Source of the DNA: Streptomyces lydicus
GTDB lineage: Bacteria > Actinomycetota > Actinomycetes > Streptomycetales > Streptomycetaceae
Direction of reading: 5' to 3'
Assembly: GCF_000717345.1 (NCBI RefSeq)
Contig: NZ_JNZA01000013.1
Coordinates: 124,001-188,000, forward strand
Length of the DNA: 64,000 bases
Position numbers and translations under genes: made by a program. Below, piece by piece: positions 1 through 14,097 of the stretch; position 1 is the first letter of the stretch; every line of letters starts with the position of its first letter. The notes under the pieces were generated by a model. It did not search any database, was not told the origin of the DNA, and worked only from the letters and a program-made list of their open reading frames with translations.

Positions 1-206
1 TGGGACTCGAAATCGACGAGGACCCTCAGTTGTCCCCGTCCGCCATGGGTAAACTGGACGCTTGCGTGCCGGTCACCGTCGAGCCGGGGGTTCACATCCC
101 GGGTCGCGGGGGTGTCCGGATCGACGACACACTCGTCGTCCGTCCCGAGGCGGACGGCGGGCCCGAGCTACTCACGATCACAACCAAGGAGCTGCTCGCA
201 CTCTGA
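1..206 (+). CDS. C-terminal fragment of an M24-family Xaa-Pro aminopeptidase homologue
   Basis: Only the last 67 residues are present; the reading frame starts at base 3 and the 5' part lies outside the window. The stretch contains VTVEPGV and PGRGGVRIDD, the end of the pita-bread fold of M24B peptidases, which remove an N-terminal residue preceding proline. The Glu of VEPG (a metal ligand) is kept. In classical enzymes the motif GL(x)IHE carries a histidine and GVRIED a second metal-binding Glu; here they read GLEIDE and GVRIDD, so both positions are Asp. This may be an atypical or weakened enzyme. It lies 66 bp upstream of efp, the usual actinobacterial neighbour. Confidence 0.75.
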   Translation, partial: GLEIDEDPQLSPSAMGKLDACVPVTVEPGVHIPGRGGVRIDDTLVVRPEADGGPELLTITTKELLAL

Positions 207-272
207 GCCGGAGCGGCTCGGTGGGCGTTGCTCCCCGGTTCCACCACCTGCAGTCCAGGAGATTCCGCAACC

Positions 273-839
273 GTGGCATCCACGAACGACCTCAAGAACG
301 GCATGGTGCTCAAGCTCGAAGGCGGCCAGCTCTGGTCCGTCGTCGAGTTCCAGCACGTCAAGCCCGGCAAGGGCCCGGCCTTTGTCCGCACCAAGCTCAA
401 GAACGTGCTGTCCGGCAAGGTGGTGGACAAGACCTTCAACGCCGGCGTGAAGGTCGAGACGGCCACCGTCGACAAGCGCGGGATGCAGTTCTCGTACATG
501 GACGGCGAGTACTTCGTCTTCATGGACATGGACACCTACGACCAGATCCACGTCGACCGCAAGTCTGTCGGTGACGCCGCGAACTTCCTCCTCGAGGGCT
601 TCGAGGCCGTCGTCGCGCAGCACGAGGGCTCGGTGCTCTACGTCGAGCTGCCGGCCGCGGTCGAGCTGGTCATCAAGGAGACCGAGCCGGGCGTCCAGGG
701 TGACCGCTCCACCGGCGGCACCAAGCCCGCCACGCTGGAGACCGGCTACGAGATCCAGGTGCCGCTCTTCATCACGACCGGTGAGAAGATCAAGGTCGAC
801 ACCCGCTCGGGCGACTACCTCGGCCGGGTGAACAGCTAA
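273..839 (+). CDS. efp: Elongation factor P
   Basis: This 188-residue protein has the family's usual length. EF-P binds beside the peptidyl-tRNA on the ribosome and relieves stalling at polyproline stretches. The GTG start at 273 gives the typical N-terminus [10 protein letters not shown]; an upstream in-frame start at 228 would add 15 residues that do not resemble EF-P. The three beta-barrel domains are visible as KOW-like residues 1-65, an OB domain with [11 protein letters not shown] near 88, and a C-terminal OB domain ending [11 protein letters not shown]. In EF-P the modified residue lies in the loop after KPGKGPAF. nusB starts 2 bp after the stop, so the two are probably co-transcribed. 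Confidence 0.97.
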   Translation: MASTNDLKNGMVLKLEGGQLWSVVEFQHVKPGKGPAFVRTKLKNVLSGKVVDKTFNAGVKVETATVDKRGMQFSYMDGEYFVFMDMDTYDQIHVDRKSVGDAANFLLEGFEAVVAQHEGSVLYVELPAAVELVIKETEPGVQGDRSTGGTKPATLETGYEIQVPLFITTGEKIKVDTRSGDYLGRVNS

Positions 840-841
840 CC

Positions 842-1276
842 GTGGCTGCCCGCACCAAGGCCCGTAAGCGCGCCTTCCAGATCCTCTTCGAGGCCGATCA
901 GCGCGGTGCCGACGTGCAGTCCGTGCTCGCGGACTGGATGCGTCACGCCCGGACCGACCCCCGGCAGCCGCCGGTGAACGAATACACCCTGCAGCTGGTC
1001 GAGGGGTACGCGGACCACATCGCCCGTATCGACGAGCTCATCTCCACCTACGCGGTCGACTGGGACCTGGACCGGATGCCGGCGGCCGACCGCTCCATCC
1101 TGCGTCTGGGCGCCTTCGAGCTGCTGTGGATGGACGAGACGCCGGACGCGGTGGCGATCGACGAAGCCGTTCAGCTCGCCCGGGAGTTCTCCACGGACGA
1201 CTCGCCGGCCTTCGTCAACGGCCTCCTCGGCCGGCTCAAGGAGCTGAAGCCGGGACTGCGGCGCGAGGCGCAGTAG
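842..1276 (+). CDS. nusB: Transcription antitermination factor NusB
   Basis: The protein has 144 residues and an all-helical NusB fold: N-terminal AARTKARKRAFQILFEAD, a central DRMPAADRSILRLGAFELLW segment and the C-terminal FVNGLLGRLKEL helix. NusB pairs with S10 (NusE) on boxA RNA to promote antitermination of rRNA transcription. The start is GTG, 2 bp after the efp stop, indicating one transcript, and a strong terminator follows 20 bp after the stop. The length and conserved blocks match actinobacterial NusB. Confidence 0.96.
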   Translation: MAARTKARKRAFQILFEADQRGADVQSVLADWMRHARTDPRQPPVNEYTLQLVEGYADHIARIDELISTYAVDWDLDRMPAADRSILRLGAFELLWMDETPDAVAIDEAVQLAREFSTDDSPAFVNGLLGRLKELKPGLRREAQ

Positions 1277-1296
1277 GCGATCGGCAGAGCGAACCG

Positions 1297-1334
1297 AAAG
1301 GGCCCGGAGCAAGGGGATTGCTCCGGGCCCTTCG
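1297..1334 (+). terminator. Intrinsic terminator after efp-nusB
   Basis: A 13-bp stem (GGGCCCGGAGCAA pairing with TTGCTCCGGGCCC) around a short GGGGA loop lies 20 bp after the nusB stop, is preceded by AAA and is followed by TTC. The region from here to 1523 shows no convincing gene. Confidence 0.8.
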
Positions 1335-1523
1335 TATGCCCTCAGAACGCCGCCGGGGGGCGCGGAGGGGTGACCATGCCCCACGCGTGCCCGCGGGCGC
1401 GTGACGGCGCACACAGCGGCGTGCACGGCGCCCTACGCGCCGGTGCACGGCACGGGGGCCGGCACTCGCGCCGGAAGGGGCGGGGAAGACGGGTATCCGG
1501 GGGAAAAGGCGGGCAGACACAAA

Positions 1524-1552
1524 CCGCCGCCCCGGAGTCCCGGGGCGGCGGT
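1524..1552 (-). terminator. Intrinsic terminator of bldD
   Basis: A CCGCCGCCCCGG / CCGGGGCGGCGG inverted repeat with a tiny loop lies 28-56 bp beyond the bldD stop on the minus strand. On the transcribed strand an A-rich or T-poor tail follows, as is common for Streptomyces terminators. Confidence 0.65.
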
Positions 1553-1579
1553 ACGTTTCTGCAGGTGGGGCTGAAGGGG

Positions 1580-2080
1580 TCAGATCTCCTCGTGCGACAC
1601 CGCGCGGCGGGCGTCGGCGTCGAGCACGCCCCAGCTGATGAGCTGCTCGGTCAGCACCGAGGGCGACTGGTCGTAGATCACCGCGAGGGTGCGCAGGTCG
1701 TCCTGGCGGATCGAGAGGACCTTGCCGTTGTAGTCGCCGCGCTGGCTCTGGATCGTGGCGGCGTAGCGCTGCAGCGGGCCGGCCTTCTCCTGCGGGACGT
1801 GGGCCAGGCGCTCCAGGTCGAGCACCAGCTTCGGCGGGGGCTCGGCCGCACCGCCGGGCGTCGTGCCCGGCAGCAGTTCCTGCACCGGAACGCCGTAGAA
1901 GTCCGCCAGCTCGGCGAGGCGCTGCACGGTCACGGCACGGTCGCCGCGCTCGTACGATCCCACCACCACGGCCTTCCAGCGGCCCTGGGACTTCTCCTCG
2001 ACGCCATGGAGGGAGAGGCCCTGCTGGGTGCGGATGGCGCGGAGTTTGGCCCCGAGCTGTTTGGCGTATTCGCTGGACAT
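1580..2080 (-). CDS. bldD: Developmental master regulator BldD
   Basis: This 166-residue protein consists of an XRE-type helix-turn-helix (residues 8-68, GLSLHGVEEKSQGRWKAVVV) and a C-terminal domain. The C-domain holds the c-di-GMP signature RxD-X8-RxxD as R114-G-D116 and R125-Q-D-D128, matching the numbering of S. coelicolor BldD. From that work, a c-di-GMP tetramer joins two BldD monomers so that they repress sporulation genes during vegetative growth. The ATG at 2080 is the only good start. A perfect BldD operator 63 bp upstream fits its known autorepression. It stands alone on the minus strand between nusB and the pyrimidine operon. Confidence 0.97.
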   Translation of the reverse strand: MSSEYAKQLGAKLRAIRTQQGLSLHGVEEKSQGRWKAVVVGSYERGDRAVTVQRLAELADFYGVPVQELLPGTTPGGAAEPPPKLVLDLERLAHVPQEKAGPLQRYAATIQSQRGDYNGKVLSIRQDDLRTLAVIYDQSPSVLTEQLISWGVLDADARRAVSHEEI

Positions 2081-2130
2081 AAGGCTCCCCGGACGCTGTG
2101 TCGAAATGCGGCTCAGCCGCGGGCTGGTAA

Positions 2131-2155
2131 CTCACTGTGAGGTTACGCAGCGTAA
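2131..2155 (-). promoter_or_regulatory. BldD autoregulatory operator
   Basis: TTACGCAGCGTAA at 2143-2155 is a perfect 6-1-6 palindrome. It agrees at every fixed position with the published BldD consensus TnACnC(A/T)GnGTnA. A second palindrome, CTCACTGTGAG (2131-2141), sits one base away and keeps the central CxGxG core. Both lie 51-75 bp upstream of the bldD start codon, so BldD bound here would cover its own promoter. Confidence 0.85.
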
Positions 2156-2251
2156 TCTGACTTCGTCAAGCGGAATGGGCCAGACCATCACCCGTCAGGG
2201 GTGCCGACCGGTCCTGGGGGGCCTCCTGCTAACCTGACTGCGTAATTCCGA

Positions 2252-2890
<639 letters not shown>

Positions 2891-2983
2891 CGCACCGCGT
2901 ACGGACCCGGTGAACCCGGGCCCGCAGGCATGCCCGCTCAACGGACATACCCGTACACCTCCTTCACCCACGGAGAAAACCGG

Positions 2984-3961
2984 ATGAAGCGTCACCTCAT
3001 CTCGGCCGCCGACCTCACTCGCGACGACGCCGTGCTGATCCTCGACACCGCCGAGGAGATGGCCCGGGTAGCGGACCGGCCGATCAAGAAGCTCCCCACC
3101 CTGCGCGGACGCACCGTCTGCAACCTCTTCTTCGAAGACTCGACCCGGACCCGCATCTCCTTCGAGGCCGCCGAGAAGCGGCTCTCCGCGGACGTGATCA
3201 ACTTCGCCGCCAAGGGCTCCAGCGTCTCCAAGGGCGAGTCCCTCAAGGACACCGCCCAGACCCTGGAGGCCATGGGCGTCGACGCCGTCGTCATCCGGCA
3301 CAGCGCCTCCGGCGCCCCCTACCGGCTCGCCAACTCCGGCTGGATCGACGCCCCCGTCATCAACGCCGGCGACGGCACCCACCAGCACCCCACCCAGGCC
3401 CTGCTGGACGCCTTCACCATGCGCCGCCGGCTCATCGGCCCGGACGCCGGGCTCGGCCAGGACCTCGCCGGCCGGCGCATCACCCTCGTCGGCGACGTGC
3501 TGCACAGCCGGGTCGCGCGCTCCAACGTCGACCTGCTGCACACGCTGGGCGCCGAGGTGACACTCGTCGCCCCGCCCACCCTGGTGCCGGTCGGTGTCGA
3601 GACCTGGCCCTGCGAGGTGTCGTACGACCTCGACAGCGTGCTGCCGAAGTCTGACGCCGTGATGATGCTGCGGGTGCAGCGCGAGCGCATGAACGCCGCC
3701 TTCTTCCCGACCGAGCGCGAGTACTCGCGCCGCTACGGCCTGGACGGCGACCGGATGTCGCGGATGCCCGGGCACGCCCTCGTGATGCACCCAGGCCCGA
3801 TGGTGCGCGGCATGGAGATCACCGCCGAGGTCGCCGACTCCGACCGCTGCACGGTCATCGAGCAGGTGGCCAACGGGGTGTCCATCCGCATGGCCGTCCT
3901 CTACCTGCTCCTGGGCGGCAACGAGCCCGCCGTCACCAACCCCCGTACCGAGGAGAAGTAA
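2984..3961 (+). CDS. pyrB: Aspartate carbamoyltransferase, catalytic chain
   Basis: It joins carbamoyl phosphate to aspartate to give carbamoyl aspartate, the second step of UMP synthesis. The 325 residues include the carbamoyl-phosphate site STRTR at 53-57, SVSKGES at 80-86, HPTQALLD from 135 and MMLRVQRER in the aspartate domain. The ATG at 2984 ([10 protein letters not shown]) follows CGGAG at a good distance; an in-frame ATG at 2930 would add 18 residues with no family resemblance. There is no pyrI, as usual in actinobacteria. pyrC starts 5 bp after the stop. Confidence 0.97.
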   Translation: MKRHLISAADLTRDDAVLILDTAEEMARVADRPIKKLPTLRGRTVCNLFFEDSTRTRISFEAAEKRLSADVINFAAKGSSVSKGESLKDTAQTLEAMGVDAVVIRHSASGAPYRLANSGWIDAPVINAGDGTHQHPTQALLDAFTMRRRLIGPDAGLGQDLAGRRITLVGDVLHSRVARSNVDLLHTLGAEVTLVAPPTLVPVGVETWPCEVSYDLDSVLPKSDAVMMLRVQRERMNAAFFPTEREYSRRYGLDGDRMSRMPGHALVMHPGPMVRGMEITAEVADSDRCTVIEQVANGVSIRMAVLYLLLGGNEPAVTNPRTEEK

Positions 3962-3966
3962 GAACC

Positions 3967-5253
3967 ATGAGCAAGATCCTGATCCGCGGTGCGAAGGTGC
4001 TCGGCGGCGAGCCGCAGGACGTGCTGCTCGACGGGGAGACGATCGCCCAGGTCGGCACCGGTATCGAGGCCGGTGACGCGAGCGTCGTCGAGGCCGACGG
4101 CAAGATCCTGCTGCCGGGCCTGGTCGACCTGCACACCCACCTGCGCGAGCCCGGCCGCGAGGACTCCGAGACCGTCCTCACCGGCACCCGGGCCGCCGCG
4201 AGCGGCGGTTACACCGCGGTGTTCGCCATGGCCAACACCTTCCCGGTGGCCGACACCGCCGGCGTCGTCGAGCAGGTCTACCGGCTCGGCCAGGAGCACG
4301 GCTACTGCGACGTGCAGCCCATCGGTGCCGTCACCGTCGGCCTGGAGGGCAAGAAGCTCGCCGAGCTGGGCGCCATGCACGAGTCCGCCGCCGGCGTCAC
4401 CGTCTTCTCGGACGACGGCAAGTGCGTGGACGACGCCGTGATCATGCGCCGGGCCCTGGAGTACGTGAAGGCGTTCGGCGGTGTCGTCGCGCAGCACGCC
4501 CAGGAGCCGCGGCTGACCGAGGGCGCCCAGATGAACGAGGGCATCGTCTCGGCGGAGCTCGGGCTCGGCGGCTGGCCGGCCGTCGCCGAGGAGTCGATCA
4601 TCGCCCGGGACGTGCTGCTCGCCGAGCACGTCGGCTCGCGGGTGCACATCTGCCACCTGTCGACCGCCGGCAGCGTCGAGATCGTGCGCTGGGCCAAGTC
4701 CCGCGGCATCGACGTCACCGCCGAGGTCACCCCGCACCACCTCCTCCTCACCGACGAGATGGTGCGCACGTACAACCCCGTCTACAAGGTCAACCCGCCG
4801 CTGCGCACCGAGCGCGACGTCATGGCGCTGCGCGAGGCGCTCGCCGACGGCACGATCGACATCGTCGCCACCGACCACGCCCCGCACCCGCACGAGGACA
4901 AGGACTGCGAGTGGGCCGCGGCCGCCATGGGCATGGTGGGCCTGGAGACCGCGCTGTCGGTGGTCCAGCAGACGATGGTCGAGACGGGCCTGCTGACCTG
5001 GGCGGACGTCGCCGACCGGATGTCCTTCGCACCGGCGCGGATCGGCCGGGCGCAGGGCCACGGCCGCCCCGTCTCGGCTGGTGAGCCCGCCAACCTCACC
5101 CTGGTCGATTCCGCTTACCGTGGAGAGGTGGACCCCGCGGGCTTCGCCTCCCGCAGCCGCAACACCCCCTACGAGGGCCGTGAGCTGCCGGGGCGTGTGA
5201 CCCACACCTTCCTGCGGGGCCGGGCAACGCTCGTCGACGGGAAGCTCGCGTGA
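3967..5253 (+). CDS. pyrC: Dihydroorotase
   Basis: It cyclises carbamoyl aspartate to dihydroorotate. The 428 residues have the metal-binding [10 protein letters not shown] (54-63) of amidohydrolases. They also contain [23 protein letters not shown], and IVATDHAPH with the catalytic Asp. Length and motifs fit the class I dihydroorotase found in bacterial pyr operons. The start ATG lies 5 bp after pyrB. The stop overlaps the GTG start of the next gene by 4 bp, so translation is probably coupled. Confidence 0.97.
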   Translation: MSKILIRGAKVLGGEPQDVLLDGETIAQVGTGIEAGDASVVEADGKILLPGLVDLHTHLREPGREDSETVLTGTRAAASGGYTAVFAMANTFPVADTAGVVEQVYRLGQEHGYCDVQPIGAVTVGLEGKKLAELGAMHESAAGVTVFSDDGKCVDDAVIMRRALEYVKAFGGVVAQHAQEPRLTEGAQMNEGIVSAELGLGGWPAVAEESIIARDVLLAEHVGSRVHICHLSTAGSVEIVRWAKSRGIDVTAEVTPHHLLLTDEMVRTYNPVYKVNPPLRTERDVMALREALADGTIDIVATDHAPHPHEDKDCEWAAAAMGMVGLETALSVVQQTMVETGLLTWADVADRMSFAPARIGRAQGHGRPVSAGEPANLTLVDSAYRGEVDPAGFASRSRNTPYEGRELPGRVTHTFLRGRATLVDGKLA

Positions 5254-5897
5254 CTCCTTCACTCATCCACCTGGCCGAAGCGCAGAAGTCCGCGCCGGTC
5301 ACCGACTGGGCCGCACGGATCGGCTGGGTCGTCGGCCTGCTGGTCTTCATCGCCTTCGTCTACTGGCTGATGCGCCAGGGCTGGAAGTGGCGCGGCACGC
5401 TCCAGGGCGATCTGCCCGAGCTGCCTTCCGCGCCCGCCGACGCGGGCGAGGCCCGGCTCACGGCCGGCCCCTCGCCCGCCACCACCCCGAGCGGAGGCGG
5501 CAAGCCGCCGCTGACCATGTCCGGCCGCTACCACGGCTCCACCACCGCCGGCCAGTGGCTCGACCGCATCGTCGCCCGCGGCCTGGGCACCCGCAGCCGC
5601 GTCGAACTGACCCTGACCGACCAGGGCCTGGACGTCGTACGGCCGGGCGCCGCGAGCTTCTTCGTGCCGGCCGCCGCACTGCGCGGCGCCCGCCTCGACA
5701 AGGGCATCGCCGGCAAGGTCCTCACCGAGGGCGGCCTGCTGATCGTCACCTGGCGGCACGGGGACCGGGAGATCGACTCCGGTTTCCGCTCCGACCGGGC
5801 CGCCGACCACGCCGCCTGGGTCGAGGCCCTCAACGCCCTGAGCACCACCCACACCACGACAACCACCGAGCACACCGAAACGGAAGGCGCACGATGA
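5250..5897 (+). CDS. Membrane-anchored PH-like protein of the pyrimidine operon
   Basis: The protein has 215 residues and no function I can name with certainty. A single hydrophobic helix (about 22-40, [17 protein letters not shown]) is followed by a basic residue cluster, a Pro/Ala-rich linker (50-85) and a C-terminal domain (about 95-200). The C-domain has strands [25 protein letters not shown] and [19 protein letters not shown], read as a bacterial PH-like fold. It overlaps pyrC by 4 bp and carA by 4 bp (ATGA), so it is embedded in the operon. I infer a structural or membrane-tethering role for pyrimidine enzymes, but nothing in the sequence proves it. Confidence 0.85.
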   Translation: MTPSLIHLAEAQKSAPVTDWAARIGWVVGLLVFIAFVYWLMRQGWKWRGTLQGDLPELPSAPADAGEARLTAGPSPATTPSGGGKPPLTMSGRYHGSTTAGQWLDRIVARGLGTRSRVELTLTDQGLDVVRPGAASFFVPAAALRGARLDKGIAGKVLTEGGLLIVTWRHGDREIDSGFRSDRAADHAAWVEALNALSTTHTTTTTEHTETEGAR

Positions 5898-7070
5898 CGA
5901 CCTCCACCAGGGGTACCGCCCACGGCACAAGGGGGCTCCCCGCCGTACTCGTCCTGGAGGACGGCCGCACCTTTCACGGCCGTGCCTACGGGGCCGTGGG
6001 GGAGACCTTCGGCGAAGCGGTGTTCTCCACCGGCATGACCGGCTACCAGGAGACGCTGACCGACCCCTCGTACCACCGCCAGGTCGTCGTCATGACCGCC
6101 CCGCACATCGGCAACACCGGTGTGAACGACGAGGACCCCGAGTCGCAGCGGATCTGGGTCGCCGGCTACGTCGTCCGCGACCCCGCCCGCGTCCCGTCCA
6201 ACTGGCGCTCGGTGCGCTCCCTCGACGAGGAGCTGGTCGCCCAGGGCGTCGTCGGCATCAGCGGCGTGGACACCCGGGCGCTCACCCGCCACCTGCGCGA
6301 GCGCGGTGCCATGCGGGTCGGCATCTTCTCCGGCGACGCGATGCCCGACGCGGGCACCATGCTCGCCAAGGTGCGCCAGGCCCCGGAGATGCAGGGCTCC
6401 GACCTGTCCGCCCAGGTCGCCACCAAGGAGGCGTACGTCGTCCCGGCGATCGGCGAGAAGAAGTTCACCGTCGCCGCGATCGACCTGGGCATCAAGGGCA
6501 TGACCCCGCACCGTATGGCCGAGCGCGGCATCGAGGTGCACGTCCTGCCCGCGACGGCCACCGTCGAGGACGTCTACGCGGTCGAGCCGGACGGCGTGTT
6601 CTTCTCCAACGGACCGGGCGACCCGGCCACCGCCGACCACCCCGTCTCGGTCATGCGCGGCGTGCTGGAGCGCAGGACGCCGCTGTTCGGCATCTGCTTC
6701 GGCAACCAGATCCTGGGCCGCGCGCTGGGCTTCGGCACGTACAAGCTCAAGTACGGCCACCGCGGCATCAACCAGCCGGTGCAGGACCGTACGACCGGCA
6801 AGGTCGAGGTCACCGCGCACAACCACGGATTCGCCGTCGACGCCCCGCTCGACAAGGTTTCCGACACCCCCTTCGGCCGCGCCGAGGTCTCCCACGTCTG
6901 CCTCAATGACAACGTGGTGGAGGGCCTCCAGCTGCTCGACCAGCCGGCCTTCAGCGTCCAGTACCACCCCGAGGCCGCCGCGGGTCCGCACGACGCCGCG
7001 TACCTCTTCGACCGCTTCGTCGCGCTCATGGGCGACGACAACCAGCACAGCGTTTCCCTGGAGGGCCAGC

Positions 7071-7078
<8 letters not shown>
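5894..7078 (+). CDS. carA: Carbamoyl-phosphate synthase small (glutaminase) subunit
   Basis: It hydrolyses glutamine and channels ammonia to CarB. The 394 residues comprise the N-terminal CPSase_sm domain ([19 protein letters not shown]) and a class I GATase domain. The GATase nucleophile Cys268 lies in GICFGNQ, with AHNHGFAVD and the catalytic His/Glu in [10 protein letters not shown]. The ATG at 5894 overlaps the upstream stop as ATGA; the frame stays open further upstream, but that extension covers the previous gene. The 3' end overlaps carB by 8 bp. Confidence 0.97.
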
Positions 7079-10379
<3,301 letters not shown>

Positions 10380-10383
10380 CAGC

Positions 10384-10424
10384 CCATGAGGGGGACACCG
10401 GAAACGGTGTCCCCCTCCTCATGA
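10384..10424 (+). terminator. Hairpin between carB and pyrD
   Basis: CATGAG-GGGGACACC and its complement flank a GGAAAC loop, forming a stem of about 14 bp in the 55-bp carB-pyrD gap. It could terminate some transcripts or protect the upstream message; the tight spacing suggests that pyrD and pyrF are still partly read from the operon promoter. Confidence 0.65.
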
Positions 10425-10434
10425 GGACACCACC

Positions 10435-11540
<1,106 letters not shown>

Positions 11541-11544
<4 letters not shown>

Positions 11545-12374
11545 CCGAGCCTTTTGGCGCGCGGCTGCGCCGCGCCATGGACGAGCGCGGCCCGCTCTGC
11601 GTCGGCATCGATCCGCACGCCTCGCTGCTGGCCGACTGGGGCCTGAACGACGACGTCGCGGGCCTGGCCCGCTTCACCCGCACCGTCGTCGAGGCGCTCG
11701 GCGAGCAGGTCGCGGCTTTCAAGCCGCAGGCCGCGTTCTTCGAGCGGTTCGGCTCCCGCGGCCTGGCCGTGCTGGAGACCGCGGTCGTGGAGGCCCGTGA
11801 GCGCGGCGCCCTGGTCGTGATGGACGCCAAGCGCGGCGACATCGGTTCCACCATGGCCGCGTACGCCGAGACCTTCCTGCGGACCGACTCGCCGCTCTTC
11901 TCCGACGCGCTGACGGTCTCCCCGTACCTCGGCTACGGCTCGCTGAAGCCGGCCGTCGAGCTGGCCCGCGAGAGCGGCGCCGGGCTCTTCGTGCTCGCGC
12001 TGACCTCCAACCCGGAGGGCGCGGAGGTGCAGCGGGCGGTGCGCGAGGACGGCCGGACGGTCGCCGCGACGATGCTCGGCCACCTCGCCGAGGAGAACGC
12101 CGGAGCCGAGCGGCTGGGGTCCTTCGGCGCGGTGGTCGGCGCCACGCTCGGCGATCTCTCCTCGTTCGACCTGGCGATCAACGGTCCGCTGCTCGCTCCC
12201 GGCATCGGCGCACAGGGCGCCACCCCCGCCGACCTCCCCACCGTCTTCGGGAAGAGCGTGCGCAACGTCGTCCCGAGCGTCAGCCGGGGGGTGCTGCGGC
12301 ACGGTCCGGACACCGCCTCGCTGCGCGCGGCGGCGGACCGATTCACCGACGAAGTGCGGACCGCGCTCGGCTGA
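11541..12374 (+). CDS. pyrF: Orotidine 5'-phosphate decarboxylase, type 2
   Basis: It decarboxylates OMP to UMP, the last step of the pathway. The 277 residues show the type 2 signature VVMDAKRGDIGSTMAAYAE with the catalytic Asp-Lys-Asp network (near 94-112), an N-terminal CVGIDPH and FKPQAAFFE. The ATG at 11541 overlaps the pyrD stop by 4 bp, implying translational coupling. A longer upstream reading frame is open but lies inside pyrD. A terminator follows 33 bp after the stop. Confidence 0.97.
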
Positions 12375-12406
12375 GGGCCTTCAGACGAGGACTTTGGTCC
12401 CGAATT

Positions 12407-12440
12407 GTCCTGGTCAGCTGAGTCTGACCAGGACTTTTCG
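12407..12440 (+). terminator. Intrinsic terminator of the pyr operon
   Basis: GTCCTGGTCAG and CTGACCAGGAC form an 11-bp stem around a 6-base loop, followed by TTTTCG. It is a classical intrinsic terminator placed right after pyrF. Confidence 0.85.
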
Positions 12441-12589
12441 TCTGTTCTCGCTGACTCCGGCGCCCTCGGCCGCTAGTCTCCGTCGAGAGCAGTGCACGTA
12501 AGCGCGTTGCTCGTTGCTCCGCAGGTGCGGGGCGACTAGGTTCCACACCGGTCCGTATCCGACAGTTCGACATCCGAGGTGACGTAGGC

Positions 12590-12913
12590 GTGGCTCTTCC
12601 GCCCCTTACCCCTGAACAGCGCGCAGCCGCGCTCGAGAAGGCCGCCGCGGCTCGCCGGGAGCGCGCCGAGGTCAAGAATCGGCTCAAGCACTCCGGTGCC
12701 TCCCTCCATGAGGTCATCAAGCAGGGCCAGGAGAACGACGTCATCGGCAAGATGAAGGTCTCCGCCCTGCTGGAGTCCCTGCCGGGCGTCGGCAAGGTCC
12801 GCGCCAAGCAGATCATGGAGCGGCTCGGCATCTCCGAGAGCCGCCGTGTCCGGGGTCTTGGCTCCAACCAGATCGCGTCGCTGGAGCGCGAGTTCGGCAG
12901 CACTGCTTCCTGA
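12590..12913 (+). CDS. mihF: Integration host factor, actinobacterial type (sIHF/mIHF)
   Basis: This 107-residue basic protein is a nucleoid-associated DNA-binding factor unrelated to enterobacterial IHF. An N-terminal helical arm ([27 protein letters not shown]) precedes a helix-two-turn-helix domain with [29 protein letters not shown], the hallmark of the family. In Streptomyces, sIHF affects nucleoid compaction and antibiotic production. The GTG start at 12590 is preceded by GAGGTGACGTAG. Its position between pyrF and gmk is conserved in actinobacteria. Confidence 0.95.
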   Translation: MALPPLTPEQRAAALEKAAAARRERAEVKNRLKHSGASLHEVIKQGQENDVIGKMKVSALLESLPGVGKVRAKQIMERLGISESRRVRGLGSNQIASLEREFGSTAS

Positions 12914-12951
12914 ATTTTCCGGCATCAGCGGGAAGCTGGAATAATCGCTGC

Positions 12952-13572
12952 ATGAGTTCAGCAGTCTCCCGGGGGACGACCCCCGTATCCCCGGCCAGAC
13001 AACCGCGACTGACCGTGCTCTCCGGCCCCTCGGGGGTCGGCAAGAGCACGGTCGTCGCGCATATGCGCAAGGTCCACCCCGAGGTGTGGCTCTCGGTTTC
13101 GGCCACCACCCGCAAGCCACGCCCCGGGGAGCAGCACGGCGTCCAGTACTTCTTCGTCGAGGACGGGGAGTTCGACAAGCTGATCGCCAACGGCGAGCTG
13201 CTCGAATGGGCGGAGTTCGCCGGCAACCGCTACGGCACGCCACGCCAGGCCGTGCTCGACCGCCTGGAGCGGGGCGAGCCCGTCCTGCTGGAGATCGACC
13301 TCCAGGGGGCCCGCCAGGTCCGGGAGTCCATGCCGGAGGCCCAGCTGGTGTTCCTGGCCCCGCCGAGCTGGGAGGAGCTGGTCCGCCGGCTCACCGGCCG
13401 CGGCACGGAGGCGCCCGACGTCATCGAGCGCCGCCTGGAGGCCGCCAGGGTCGAGCTGGCAGCGGAGAAGGAGTTCGATCTCACGCTTGTCAACACCTCC
13501 GTCGAGGACGTCAGCCGTGAGCTGCTAGCCTTGATGCTGGACCGATCCGAGGAGCGGAAGAACAGCGGCTGA
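12952..13572 (+). CDS. gmk: Guanylate kinase
   Basis: It phosphorylates GMP to GDP. The 206 residues have the P-loop GPSGVGKS (25-32) and the GMP-binding region [20 protein letters not shown]. The lid element and the conserved [13 protein letters not shown] are also present. The ATG at 12952 gives an N-terminal extension of about 20 residues before the first strand, common in Streptomyces. The gap to mihF is 38 bp, with an AT-rich GGAATAAT close to the start codon that may be a promoter element. Confidence 0.96.
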   Translation: MSSAVSRGTTPVSPARQPRLTVLSGPSGVGKSTVVAHMRKVHPEVWLSVSATTRKPRPGEQHGVQYFFVEDGEFDKLIANGELLEWAEFAGNRYGTPRQAVLDRLERGEPVLLEIDLQGARQVRESMPEAQLVFLAPPSWEELVRRLTGRGTEAPDVIERRLEAARVELAAEKEFDLTLVNTSVEDVSRELLALMLDRSEERKNSG

Positions 13573-13677
13573 CCCCGCGAAGCTCCACCGGCCCCCCGGA
13601 CCGGACAGGACTGTGCGCCGTTCCGTACGACATCAGGCGCATCACACCCAGGCTTTATCCCCATCGGAAGGCAGAGA

Positions 13678-13950
13678 GTGTCCTCTTCCATCACCGCACC
13701 CGAGGGCATCATCAACCCGCCCATTGATGAGCTTCTCGAGGCCACCGACTCCAAGTACAGCCTCGTGATCTACGCCGCCAAGCGCGCGCGCCAGATCAAC
13801 GCGTACTACTCGCAGCTCGGTGAGGGCCTGCTGGAGTACGTGGGCCCGCTCGTCGACACCCACGTCCACGAGAAGCCGCTGTCGATCGCGCTCCGCGAGA
13901 TCAACGCGGGTCTGCTGACCTCCGAGGCCATCGAGGGCCCCGCGCAGTAA
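13678..13950 (+). CDS. rpoZ: RNA polymerase omega subunit
   Basis: This 90-residue subunit supports assembly of the beta' subunit of RNA polymerase. [30 protein letters not shown] (residues 15-44) is the conserved omega core, and [13 protein letters not shown] is typical of actinobacteria. The GTG start follows AGGCAGAGA. The order gmk-rpoZ-coaBC-metK is widespread in bacteria. Confidence 0.96.
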   Translation: MSSSITAPEGIINPPIDELLEATDSKYSLVIYAAKRARQINAYYSQLGEGLLEYVGPLVDTHVHEKPLSIALREINAGLLTSEAIEGPAQ

Positions 13951-13967
13951 GCAGCACAGCACCACTT

Positions 13968-14025
13968 CAGGGCCCGGCGAGGCTCCCCCGACTGAATCCG
14001 GGAGGTGCCCCCAGCCGGGCCCTTG
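13968..14025 (+). terminator. Hairpin after rpoZ
   Basis: AGGGCCCGGC and GCCGGGCCCT form the base of a long stem; between them GGCTCCCCC and GGGAGGTGCCCCC give an inner pairing. It ends 73 bp before coaBC and probably terminates rpoZ transcription. Confidence 0.7.
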
Positions 14026-14097
14026 GTGTGTCATAGGGGCAGGTATGCCACCGGGGCGTGCCGGCGTACGGGGCCTGAGCTCGGGGAGCGGGAAGCG

